Assembly: GCF_001613545.1 (NCBI RefSeq)
Contig: NZ_BDCO01000003.1
Coordinates: 620,001 to 684,000, forward strand
DNA from: Terrimicrobium sacchariphilum
GTDB lineage: Bacteria > Verrucomicrobiota > Verrucomicrobiia > Chthoniobacterales > Terrimicrobiaceae
Reading direction: 5' to 3'
Length of the DNA: 64,000 bases
In this document: one piece after another, positions 1-7,834 of the stretch
Layout: each line of letters begins with the position of its first letter
Numbering within the stretch: position 1 is the first letter of the stretch
Position numbers and translations under genes: made by a program
The notes under the pieces: model-generated
Databases searched by the model: none
The model's input: the letters and a program-made list of their open reading frames with translations, nothing else
Told to the model about the DNA's origin: nothing

Positions 1-1580
1 TCAAAACCAAATCCCATTACTCCATTGTTTGCGAGACTTTGATCCGGACTGGCAGTGTCTTTTGGTCCCGGGTCTCTCCCGAGCGAGCCGCTGAGGATGC
101 CGGCTTTCAGAAGCTCAAAGAAGTTGGGTTCCCGCCCTTCTGCGGCGACGACATCCAATGTCTTGATGGCGTGATCCGAAGGCATGGGATTGGCGAGTTC
201 CACGTAGTTCCAGCGCTTGTTCGCATTATCCCAATTCAGGCCGAAGCTGGCGCGGATGGCGGCATCGGAGATGCCTGAGGCGTTTCCATTTCTGGTGATC
301 CATGCAAGTTTTGCCAGGGAAAAGCGGCGTTGCAGCAGCGGGCTGCCTTTGGCGATGGGGTAGGTGAGACTGCCGCCGGCATCGTCGTAATGGGTGATCA
401 CGAGGTCCGATGGCGCCCTCACATTGGCGAGATTACGATTGGCTTTTCCTGCCATGTCGGCCTCGGCTCCGTAATTCACTGTGCTGCCCGCCGGTGTAGT
501 AGGCCTGGCCGATGGTGCATTGGCTGATCTGCTAAATGTGCTCAGATACGGACTGGCCTCAGAAGCGGCTTTTTTACTCAGGAAATCCAACATGTCCTGG
601 CGGCTCAATAGCGGGTTGTCACCCGCCCATTGCTGGAGAAATCCTTTGCGTGCGGATTGGGTAAGCAGGTTTGACCAAGGGGAAAAAAGTGTGCTGCCGC
701 CTTGATTACGCCGACTTACAAATTGATCGATTACAGATTGTGAAAGCCCGGGAATGACACTCAAGTCCGCATAAGACACGTAAGACTTGCCAGCAGTCGC
801 TCCGGGCTCGGCGGCTACGGCCGCCTGAGGCAGGCCGGCCACATTGATGTCCAGGAGTGAACCCTGGTCGTAAATCACATAGGCGTAGCGGCCGAGAACG
901 GCATTGGCATTCGCGCCGCCTGGATCGGCCCAGAGGCTGCCAGAGGCAGCCTCGGTATCGCTGCAAACGCGCGTTCCTGACCGGGTGACATAGATCCAGT
1001 CCGGAGGTTTTGCCGAGAACGGCTGTGCTGGTTGAGCGCCAAAGAGTTGTGGTTTGTTCCAACGGGCCGGGGTGACCCTGCGTCGATTGGCCGAGACATT
1101 GGTCGTGGAAACGTCAGACGCTACCAGGGAGGGCAGTTTGGCGGTGTCGTACCCGGCCGGATAGTTTGCATTATAGCGGCTGACTTGAAGAAGCGATGGG
1201 GGGAGTTTGGCGCCCGTGCTGTCCACATCCGTGGAGAAGTCTGTTGCCGGAAAACCGAGGCGTGCAGGAACAGAGGTGGAATTTGTCAGAGCTGGGTAGA
1301 TGCGGATGCCGTTTACGGTGTCGCTTGCGTTTGCACTCGAACCTGCATCAATCTCTTGCAGCAGCCCCGACACAATCTGCTGCATTGCACTTTGGGCGAC
1401 TTCTTCAGCTTTGATGGCTTGCCCATAGTTGCTCATGGACTGTTTGTCCAATTGCACGGAGATGAGATATGACAAAAGCAGGGCGGCCAGGATGGTGATG
1501 ATCGCCAGAGTGGTAACCAAAGCCGCGCCTTTGTTTCTAGCACGGTAAGTTCTGGCGCGAGGAGGGCGGGAAGAAGTCAT
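1..1580 (-). CDS. Verru_Chthon cassette protein A (partial, C-terminus beyond window)
   Basis: The minus frame starting at ATG 1580 stays open for about 526 codons to the left edge, so the 3' end is missing. The N-terminus is basic, followed by a single hydrophobic helix (residues about 18-42, starting GAALVTTLAIITILAALLLS) as in PilX/GspK-like minor pseudopilins. The rest is a long Ser/Thr/Ala/Asn-rich extracytoplasmic domain. The start overlaps the stop of the upstream cassette gene (ATGA at 1577-1580), so translation is probably coupled. The family named Verru_Chthon cassette protein A is typically the largest member and sits beside B, C and D, exactly as here. Its function is not known; a role in assembling or capping a pilus- or type-II-secretion-like pseudopilus is inference from the N-terminal helix. 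Confidence 0.85.
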   Translation of the reverse strand, partial: MTSSRPPRARTYRARNKGAALVTTLAIITILAALLLSYLISVQLDKQSMSNYGQAIKAEEVAQSAMQQIVSGLLQEIDAGSSANASDTVNGIRIYPALTNSTSVPARLGFPATDFSTDVDSTGAKLPPSLLQVSRYNANYPAGYDTAKLPSLVASDVSTTNVSANRRRVTPARWNKPQLFGAQPAQPFSAKPPDWIYVTRSGTRVCSDTEAASGSLWADPGGANANAVLGRYAYVIYDQGSLLDINVAGLPQAAVAAEPGATAGKSYVSYADLSVIPGLSQSVIDQFVSRRNQGGSTLFSPWSNLLTQSARKGFLQQWAGDNPLLSRQDMLDFLSKKAASEASPYLSTFSRSANAPSARPTTPAGSTVNYGAEADMAGKANRNLANVRAPSDLVITHYDDAGGSLTYPIAKGSPLLQRRFSLAKLAWITRNGNASGISDAAIRASFGLNWDNANKRWNYVELANPMPSDHAIKTLDVVAAEGREPNFFELLKAGILSGSLGRDPGPKDTASPDQSLANNGVMGFGF

Positions 1581-2449
1581 CGGATGGTGGCAATGGGGAG
1601 GGCTACCTGGCGCTCGAAGGATTTGAGTCCCACCCTCAGGGGTTCCGGGAGGCTGGCGATGCCGGAGCCGGAGCGAATCAGATCATTCCAGTATGCTGCG
1701 TAGCTTTCATTAGGGTCGGGAGTCCCGGAAAATGCATCCATCAGCTCCGAAATCCTGCCCGTGTCTTTGGCAAGCTTCAGCGCAGTTGAGTCAATCACCA
1801 GCAACGACAAAACCAGAGATCGGGCGTTCGTTGTCGAGGAGGGATTGTCATAGTCGTATTGAAACAACTTGCTCAACGTTCCATCTGCCAAAACAAATTG
1901 TACCTCCAGTCGGAGCACCCCGTCGGTGAGGGCCTGGGAGGTTGCCTTATCCAGATCCGGCATGAGGCCATGCGTGCCGTAAGGCGGCGTACTTGTTGAA
2001 TCGAAGGAATACCCATAGTCATACCGGATCAACTCCGGTGCCGTGGGCAAGCCGGTCATTTGATAAGCCACCAGGGCAAGCTTGCGTTCCTGGCCCGGAC
2101 TGGAAACCCGTGTGAGAAAAGCCAGCGCAGGCTTCCCTCCAGTATCTACAAAAGAAGCCAGATCCCGCCGTAGCACGCTGGACTGGATGTCCCGGTCCAT
2201 CAGCCCCAACACGGTTCGAGCTTGGGTGAAATTGTCTACCCTGGCCCTACCGGTGCTCCATGTCTTGGACGCCAGCGAGACCATCTGTGATAGCAAAAGC
2301 AAGATCACCGACAATACGGCCACCGCTACCAGCAATTCGATCAACGTAAAGCCCACGGTGCGCCGGGGCGATGCATCCCAGCTAGTCGTCTCCACATCTT
2401 GGGATGGAAGTGGAGTGAAGATGGAATTTCTCAGCTTTCGGGAAAACAT
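1577..2449 (-). CDS. Verru_Chthon cassette protein C (type IV pilin-like)
   Basis: 290 residues. After a 33-residue basic leader it carries a prepilin N-methylation motif (G33 then FTLIELLVAVAVLSVILLLL, with Glu at +5), followed by a globular domain with a pseudopilin-like helix (NFTQARTVLGLMDRDIQSSV). The protein would be cleaved by a prepilin peptidase and sit in the inner membrane or a pseudopilus. It lies between genes B (5 bases upstream) and A (4-base overlap), so the three are one operon read leftwards. Length and order match Verru_Chthon cassette protein C, a family defined in Verrucomicrobium and Chthoniobacter. The partner secretin, ATPase and prepilin peptidase are not in this window. 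Function beyond pseudopilin-like is unknown. Confidence 0.88.
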   Translation of the reverse strand: MFSRKLRNSIFTPLPSQDVETTSWDASPRRTVGFTLIELLVAVAVLSVILLLLSQMVSLASKTWSTGRARVDNFTQARTVLGLMDRDIQSSVLRRDLASFVDTGGKPALAFLTRVSSPGQERKLALVAYQMTGLPTAPELIRYDYGYSFDSTSTPPYGTHGLMPDLDKATSQALTDGVLRLEVQFVLADGTLSKLFQYDYDNPSSTTNARSLVLSLLVIDSTALKLAKDTGRISELMDAFSGTPDPNESYAAYWNDLIRSGSGIASLPEPLRVGLKSFERQVALPIATIR

Positions 2450-2454
2450 CAGGA

Positions 2455-2913
2455 TTATCGAGGGGGAATGCTGGCGAGCACTTCATAGTGTCCGGCCGCA
2501 TTTGCCGGCGACGCTTGGGCGGGCCAGTGAAAATTAAGATATACCGAGAAATTCTTCCGACTCCCCACGGCCGGGGCGTCAACGCGATAGGTCAGGGCGT
2601 ATCGAGCTTCAGCCGCCGAGGGAGCGATCAAGCCGTTCTGATCCAGATTGACGACTGTTTTCGCTATGCTTGAGCCAGGCTGCAATGCGGGGATTGGAAA
2701 CTTTGCACCCAAATTGCTATCTGGTGTGTTCCTTCTCATCGCCAAAAGTTTCTGGCTCAAATGACTCACCTGCAGAATATCGGCTGATTCCTTCTCGGTT
2801 CGGATTCCCACAGCGAACAGCCCCATCAGGGCGACCAAACAAAATGAAGTGATTCCCAAAGCCAAAACAACTTCGGTCAAGCTGAATCCAGGGACCTTCC
2901 GAGGAGTATGCAT
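2455..2913 (-). CDS. Verru_Chthon cassette protein B (type IV pilin-like)
   Basis: 152 residues, first gene of the leftward B-C-A operon. A short leader ends in Gly9 and is followed by FSLTEVVLALGITSFCLVAL, a canonical prepilin cleavage and methylation site with Glu at +5 and a hydrophobic assembly helix. The remaining ~110 residues form a small soluble domain with no recognised catalytic motif. Size and position match Verru_Chthon cassette protein B. The 200-base gap to divergent gene D should hold promoters for both directions; no confident -35/-10 pair could be picked out. Role as minor pseudopilin is inferred from the N-terminus. Confidence 0.85.
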   Translation of the reverse strand: MHTPRKVPGFSLTEVVLALGITSFCLVALMGLFAVGIRTEKESADILQVSHLSQKLLAMRRNTPDSNLGAKFPIPALQPGSSIAKTVVNLDQNGLIAPSAAEARYALTYRVDAPAVGSRKNFSVYLNFHWPAQASPANAAGHYEVLASIPPR

Positions 2914-3114
2914 TTTCTGGGGGAGTGTTACAAAGTGAAACGATAAAGATTACATAGTACCTACATCAATGTTTTTTTTAGGTAGATTTGCTCTGGGATT
3001 GGGTTTGGATATTTTAGCGAGGAGGTCAGAAATCCCAGAAACATCGGATTTTGTTCATTTCTTCGGTTGCAAACAGTTTCCTTTTGAAACATTGTTGTCG
3101 CAACTCCCCTTCTG

Positions 3115-3759
3115 ATGTCTTGTCCCACAATCGCCAGCAAGGCCTTTTCGCTCGTTGAACTCCTCTGTGTCATTGCTGTCATTGCGATTTTGACCACCGT
3201 TTCGATTCCTGCACTCAGGGGCCGAGCCAATGATATGAACGCGGGGCTGCACGTGGCCGGTGGGGTGATGGAGTTTGCGAGGCAGTACGCCATAAGTCAA
3301 AACACGTATGTTTGGGTGGCCGTGCGCTCATCGACGTCCGGAGAGGATGGAAGAATCGCGGTGATTGCCTCAAAAGATGGGACGGATCTCTTGTCGTGGT
3401 CTTCGGCTTCCACAGATGTTGCTTCATCCACAGATCTCGAATTGGTCGGACCGGTCCGCACTCTTCCCAGAGTGCGGGTAGTAGACGCAGCCACGGCATC
3501 GATTCCGAGTATGCCAGCCGTTTCGGGCGCCGTTAAGATGGCGGAAGTCGACTTCCAGGTCGGCAGCGGGAGCGGATCGCAGAATTTCAATAGAGCGGTT
3601 CAGTTTACCCCCACAGGCGAGGCACGGGTAACGTCCGGAGTGGTTGATCGATACATCGATATGGCGCTTTTACCGCATCAGGCAGCGCTTACGGATCCTA
3701 ATCAAGCGGTTATCCGGATTTTTGGCCTTACGGGGAAAAGCGTGGTTTATCGAAATTGA
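3115..3759 (+). CDS. Verru_Chthon cassette protein D (type IV pilin-like), divergent
   Basis: 214 residues, transcribed away from the B-C-A operon. The N-terminus has a pilin-type motif starting at F11 (FSLVELLCVIAVIAILTTVS, Glu at +5), with Ala10 rather than the usual Gly at the -1 cleavage position. A GspH/FimT-like region follows (VMEFARQYAISQNTYVWVAV), which is typical of protein D. The ATG at 3115 fits the start of the leader; no strong Shine-Dalgarno is visible, which is common in these bacteria. It completes the cassette A/C/B/D. The Ala at -1 is tolerated by some prepilin peptidases, but it means processing of this subunit should not be assumed. Function unknown. Confidence 0.87.
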   Translation: MSCPTIASKAFSLVELLCVIAVIAILTTVSIPALRGRANDMNAGLHVAGGVMEFARQYAISQNTYVWVAVRSSTSGEDGRIAVIASKDGTDLLSWSSASTDVASSTDLELVGPVRTLPRVRVVDAATASIPSMPAVSGAVKMAEVDFQVGSGSGSQNFNRAVQFTPTGEARVTSGVVDRYIDMALLPHQAALTDPNQAVIRIFGLTGKSVVYRN

Positions 3760-3996
3760 AACTTACTGGACGGTCGCGATCGCTCCATGCCATTCCGGAC
3801 CAGGTGTGATTCCGTTGGGAAGGGATAACAGAAGGTTTTCTCCTATTCGTGGAATGAACATAGTCAGTGAACCCTGGGTTTCTGTTTAGGCCAGAGAACA
3901 AGGTCTTGCCGTGAAATCACAGTTCCGTGAAAGTCTCTATGGAGACGTGAAATGGAACGGTGGTGTGAGTGAAATCTAGTACTTTGCCAAAAGAAG

Positions 3997-4309
3997 CTAG
4001 TGCCTCAGATTTCGATCCAGCGTGCGGTATTGGATGGCTTCCATCACATGTGGAGGTTGGATGGTGGCGCTTCCGGCGAGGTCGGCGAAGGTGCGGGAGA
4101 CCTTCTGAATGCGGTTGTAGGCGCGGGCGCTGAACTGGAGGTTGGTGCTGGCGTGGCGGAGGAGCTCCTGACCGGCGCTGTCGAGCCGGCAATGCTCCTG
4201 GAGCTGGCCGTGCGACATCTCGGCGTTCGTGCGCGTCTTGCGGGATGAGGCAAAACGCTCGCACGGGAGCGGATGCCGGAGGAAGTGTCGGCGCTTTCCG
4301 TGCTGCTGG
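3997..4309 (-). pseudogene. Decayed second copy of the 3' end of comM
   Basis: This segment is a diverged copy of the last ~337 bases of the intact comM gene (5740-6076) in the same orientation. Of the 73 C-terminal residues from the shared MSHGQ motif to the stop, 63 are identical by direct comparison. Further upstream a ~25-base deletion relative to comM shifts the frame, and homology stops near 4309, four bases from the stop codon of the membrane-protein gene at 4313. There is no ATPase domain and no plausible start, so it is a remnant and not a gene. The two copies flank gene 4313-5722 as direct repeats. Confidence 0.85.
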
Positions 4310-4312
4310 CTT

Positions 4313-5722
4313 TTACCTTACGTCGGTCAGATTCGCGAGGAGATTGGAAATCAGCATCTGTGTGCGCGGGCTGGCTTGCGATAGATTGAGTAGTCTAAGG
4401 CGAGCGATGGCGGTTTCCTTCTCGGAGGGCGTCAGGTGTTTGCGGACACCCTCATAAGCGGCAGCAACAACATCGGGATCATTGCTGGACAAAGCCCACT
4501 CCATTTCTGGGGCCGTGGCATTGGATCGCTCCATGGCAAAGAGCATCATCTTACGGCCTCGGGGATGAGCGTTCTCCAACGCCTTGGGAAAAAGCGAGAA
4601 GGCGGGGGTGCCCAGGTTTCTGAGGTTACTGACCACATTTGCGGAGCTATTCTCGTCTCCCCAGTACGGTTGGGAAGCGGTGATGAGCTGTGCGGCGTAT
4701 CCGTTGATCTTCTCAGAGATCTTTAACGAGGCGACAGAGTTTGAATCATCCGGAGGCACCCCGGCCCAATGGCGGATAGCTTCAGGAGGCGGCGTCTTGC
4801 CGGTGGTATGGCTGTGGAGTTCATTCAAATTACTTGCGACGTTCTCCAACGCGTATATCGCTGCAGAACGCAGCTTCTCCTGGGCAGGAATGATTGCGGC
4901 TATCTCAGATATCAGATCAAAACTCTCCGCGTTCGAGCAGAGGGAGCCCAGGGTCTCGAAATCAGCGGCTCCGGTTACACGGGTTTGACGGAGTTGATCG
5001 CGAATAAAGTGTTGGAGCGAGGGTGAAATGAGTTCGTCCGGCTGCTTAAGAAAGACAACGATAGGTTTCTTACCATCGAGAGAATATGATGCGTTTTCGG
5101 ATAGGATTCCCTTCCACCAAGAGGTGACCTGCACAGTTTGTGCGGCATCATGGAAGCTGCTTGCCTTCGGGGCTTTTGAGATGCTGAAACACAGTCCGTT
5201 GGAATCACTTTCTTCAAACCTGATAGACCCAAGCGGATCGTAGCGGAACCTGATACAGCCATTGGAATCTGTGAGGAGAAACTTTCTGCCTTTCTTCACA
5301 CGATCATGTTCGGCCGTCGCGAACAGGCCGATGCCCCTGGCCGGGGAACCGTCGGCTGCCAAGACCTGAACTGTACGCTCGACGGTGCAGGAATAGTGTT
5401 CAACCGTAATTGCTGCCGTCGCAAGGACAACGCCTGTCAGAATTGCGGCCGGTCGAGGGTGCCTGGGAAGTGCAAAGAGTCCTGCCAAAAGCAAGGCGAA
5501 CCATGGCCAGCCAATCATCAAGGCAAATAACGCCCCCAACGCAGCCATATCCGGGCCGTTGTTTGCCGCGATAACAGCACCAACCCGATAGCTCATCAGG
5601 AGAGTGAAAGCCATCGTGGGAGTCCAGATGGACGCGGCCCACGCACGCTTCCGAAGCACGAAAGTCGCAATCAATGCTGCGGCAACCAAAATCATCAACG
5701 GAAAGTGAAATTGGTACGGCAT
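4313..5722 (-). CDS. Hypothetical membrane protein with large soluble domain
   Basis: 469 residues, not recognised as a named family. Four hydrophobic segments occupy residues ~5-110 (for example PLMILVAAALIATFVL and ILTGVVLATAAITVEHY). A region of about 90 residues follows that resembles a carboxypeptidase-regulatory-like beta-sandwich (TVQVLAADGSPARGIGLFAT), then a helical C-terminal half of ~250 residues that could be HEAT-like. It starts 17 bases after the comM stop and could be co-transcribed with it. It lies exactly between intact comM and the decayed comM tail, which suggests it arrived in one recombination event. Its base composition looks less GC-rich than comM. Function unknown. Confidence 0.6.
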   Translation of the reverse strand: MPYQFHFPLMILVAAALIATFVLRKRAWAASIWTPTMAFTLLMSYRVGAVIAANNGPDMAALGALFALMIGWPWFALLLAGLFALPRHPRPAAILTGVVLATAAITVEHYSCTVERTVQVLAADGSPARGIGLFATAEHDRVKKGRKFLLTDSNGCIRFRYDPLGSIRFEESDSNGLCFSISKAPKASSFHDAAQTVQVTSWWKGILSENASYSLDGKKPIVVFLKQPDELISPSLQHFIRDQLRQTRVTGAADFETLGSLCSNAESFDLISEIAAIIPAQEKLRSAAIYALENVASNLNELHSHTTGKTPPPEAIRHWAGVPPDDSNSVASLKISEKINGYAAQLITASQPYWGDENSSANVVSNLRNLGTPAFSLFPKALENAHPRGRKMMLFAMERSNATAPEMEWALSSNDPDVVAAAYEGVRKHLTPSEKETAIARLRLLNLSQASPRTQMLISNLLANLTDVR

Positions 5723-5739
5723 GGATGATGATTAGTTCT

Positions 5740-7275
5740 TTAGTGCCATAGGTTGCGATCCAGGGTGCGGTATTGGATGGCCTCCATGACATGGGGCGGC
5801 TGGATGGTGGGGCTTCCGGCGAGGTCTGCGATGGTACGCGAGACTTTTAATATGCGGTCGTAGGCGCGGGCGCTGAGCTGGAGATTGGTCATGGCGTGGC
5901 GCAGGAGCTCCTGCCCGGCGCTGTCGAGTTTGCAATGCTCCTTGATCTGGCCGTGCGACATCTCGGCGTTCGTGCGCGTTTTGCGGGATGAGGCAAAACG
6001 CTCGCGCTGGATGCGGCGGGCCTCGATGACGCGGGATCGAATCGCTGCGGACGGCTCGGCGCTTTCGGTGCTGCTGAGATCCTTGTACTCCACGGCAGGG
6101 GCTTCGACATGGAGGTCGATGCGGTCGAGCAACGGGCCGGAGATGCGGTTGCGGTAGTTCTCGATCTCGCGCGGCGAGCACCGGCACTCGCGTTTCGGGT
6201 CTCCATAATAACCACATTTGCAGGGGTTCATCGCTGCGATGAGCATGAAGTTCGCCGGGAAGGTCACGCTGCCCGCTGCGCGGCTCACGGTCACCTGGCG
6301 ATCTTCCAGGATCTGCCGCAGGGTTTCCAGCGTGGTGCGCTTGAACTCCGGCAGTTCATCGAGAAAGAGCACGCCGTGATGCGCTACGCTCACTTCGCCG
6401 GGCGAGGGATTGGCTGATCCGCCGACGAGGCCGACATCGGAAATGGTGGAGTGGGGGGAACGGAACGGCCTGCGGCCGACGAAGGGTGCGTCGTTTTTGA
6501 GCATCCCGGCCACGCTGTGAATCTTTGTGGTTTCGATGGCCTCCTCCAGCGTGAGCGGCGGCATGATGGTGGCGATGCGCTTCGAGAGCATCGACTTCCC
6601 GCTGCCCGGAGGTCCGATCAGCAGCAAAGCGTGGTTGCCGCTCACAGCCACCTCGATGGCGCGTTTGACATGATGCTGCCCCTTGACCTCGGAGAAATCG
6701 ACTTCGTCGCGAGCCATGGACTCAAACAGCGCCTCGACATTCTCGGTCACGGGCGACAGTTCGGCCTTGCGGGTGAGAAACTCGTAGGTCTCGCGGAGGT
6801 TAGTCACGCCATAAACCTCGATGCCCTCGACCATGGCCGCTTCGCGCGCATTGGCGAGAGGAAGCACGACGGCCTTGTGCCCGCGATTGCGCGCTTCCAG
6901 TACCATCGACAGCGCACCCTTGACGGGACGGACTTCGCCGGTCAGCGCCAGCTCCCCGGCGACGAGGCAGCGGGCGAAGCGAGGCACATCCTCATCCAAC
7001 GCCGCCGCGATCATGCCGAGCGCGATGGGCAGGTCAAAACTGGGGCCTTCCTTTTTAATGTCGGCGGGAGCGAGATTGATCGTGGTGCGCTCGCGCGGCC
7101 AGCGGTAGCCGCTATTCGAAATGGCCGTCGTGACGCGATCCTTGCTCTCCTTCACGGCGACATCCGGAAGCCCTACGACCACAATTTGCGGAGCGCCAGG
7201 GCCGGTGTTGACCTCGACTTCGACTTCAACAGCGTCGACGCCCTGAATGGCGGCGGAAAAGACTCGGGTCAGCAT
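5740..7275 (-). CDS. comM: YifB/ComM family Mg-chelatase-like AAA+ ATPase
   Basis: 511 residues, the usual length of the family. Domains in order: an N-terminal Lon-protease-like S5 fold ([20 protein letters not shown], then [20 protein letters not shown]), the Mg-chelatase AAA+ core with Walker A GPPGSGKS near residue 220 and Walker B LFLDEL near 300, a zinc-finger-like cysteine cluster ([17 protein letters not shown]), and the C-terminal Mg-chelatase-related helical domain. In Vibrio and others ComM is a hexameric helicase that promotes branch migration when transformed DNA is integrated. Here it is complete; the odd feature is the second copy of its 3' end at 3997-4309. comM is a documented insertion site for genomic islands in Acinetobacter, a useful parallel but not proof. 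Confidence 0.93.
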   Translation of the reverse strand: MLTRVFSAAIQGVDAVEVEVEVNTGPGAPQIVVVGLPDVAVKESKDRVTTAISNSGYRWPRERTTINLAPADIKKEGPSFDLPIALGMIAAALDEDVPRFARCLVAGELALTGEVRPVKGALSMVLEARNRGHKAVVLPLANAREAAMVEGIEVYGVTNLRETYEFLTRKAELSPVTENVEALFESMARDEVDFSEVKGQHHVKRAIEVAVSGNHALLLIGPPGSGKSMLSKRIATIMPPLTLEEAIETTKIHSVAGMLKNDAPFVGRRPFRSPHSTISDVGLVGGSANPSPGEVSVAHHGVLFLDELPEFKRTTLETLRQILEDRQVTVSRAAGSVTFPANFMLIAAMNPCKCGYYGDPKRECRCSPREIENYRNRISGPLLDRIDLHVEAPAVEYKDLSSTESAEPSAAIRSRVIEARRIQRERFASSRKTRTNAEMSHGQIKEHCKLDSAGQELLRHAMTNLQLSARAYDRILKVSRTIADLAGSPTIQPPHVMEAIQYRTLDRNLWH

Positions 7276-7391
7276 CCCGTGAAATTACATGATTCCCCTG
7301 CGGCATGTCGAATCTCGCTTCCGGAACAATTTGGGGAGGCAAGATTGGGAGTTTTTGCTGAGAGCGATCGACTGAGAGCATCATCGGCTCG

Positions 7392-7751
7392 TTAGCCTCG
7401 CAATAGCCGCCGTACACCCGGCGAGTCGGGAAGAATATGTGCCTCGTCGATTTGCTCGTCTGAGCGGAAGGTGACGCCTTCCGCCAGAAGCATCTGTTTT
7501 TTACGCAGGAGCACCTTGCCGAAATCCTGGCCTCCGAAGCCGCCCAGGAGTCCTCCGGCGGCCACGACCCGGTGGCAAGGCACATCGTCGTACGGGCAAA
7601 GGCGCATTGCCTGCCCGACGGCTCGCGGAGAGCGACAGTCGATCGCGCTTGCCACCACGGCATAGCTGGCCACCTTGCCGGTAGGAATACGTCGCACGGT
7701 CGCATAGACGCGTTCCTGGAATTCGGTCGGTCCTTTCGATCTCATTGCCAA
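7392..7751 (-). CDS. MGMT family protein (alkylated-DNA repair / Ogt C-domain)
   Basis: 119 residues corresponding to the C-terminal DNA-binding and active-site domain of O6-alkylguanine-DNA alkyltransferases. Visible are the winged-helix region (RVYATVRRIPTGKVASYAVVA), an RAVGQAM recognition helix with the arginine finger, and the PCHRV active-site motif with Cys59. Because the cysteine is present it may transfer alkyl groups to itself; short single-domain members also include the ATL proteins, but those have lost the cysteine. It lacks the N-terminal domain of full-length Ogt/MGMT, as many ~110-residue relatives do. It stands alone, downstream of the GH5 gene on the same strand. Confidence 0.88.
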   Translation of the reverse strand: MAMRSKGPTEFQERVYATVRRIPTGKVASYAVVASAIDCRSPRAVGQAMRLCPYDDVPCHRVVAAGGLLGGFGGQDFGKVLLRKKQMLLAEGVTFRSDEQIDEAHILPDSPGVRRLLRG

Positions 7752-7834
7752 ACCGATGCAGAGTAATTCAAGCGCTCTACGGAGGACAACACATCAGCGC
7801 TCCGGACTTCCTGCCCGGTGTTGGTGATTACGCA

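Noticed and set aside
3917-4264. A 115-residue frame across the comM remnant
   Set aside because: The same DNA in another frame matches comM; this frame is Arg/Pro-rich shadow.
6451-7395. A 314-residue plus-strand frame
   Set aside because: Antisense to comM; no recognisable domain.
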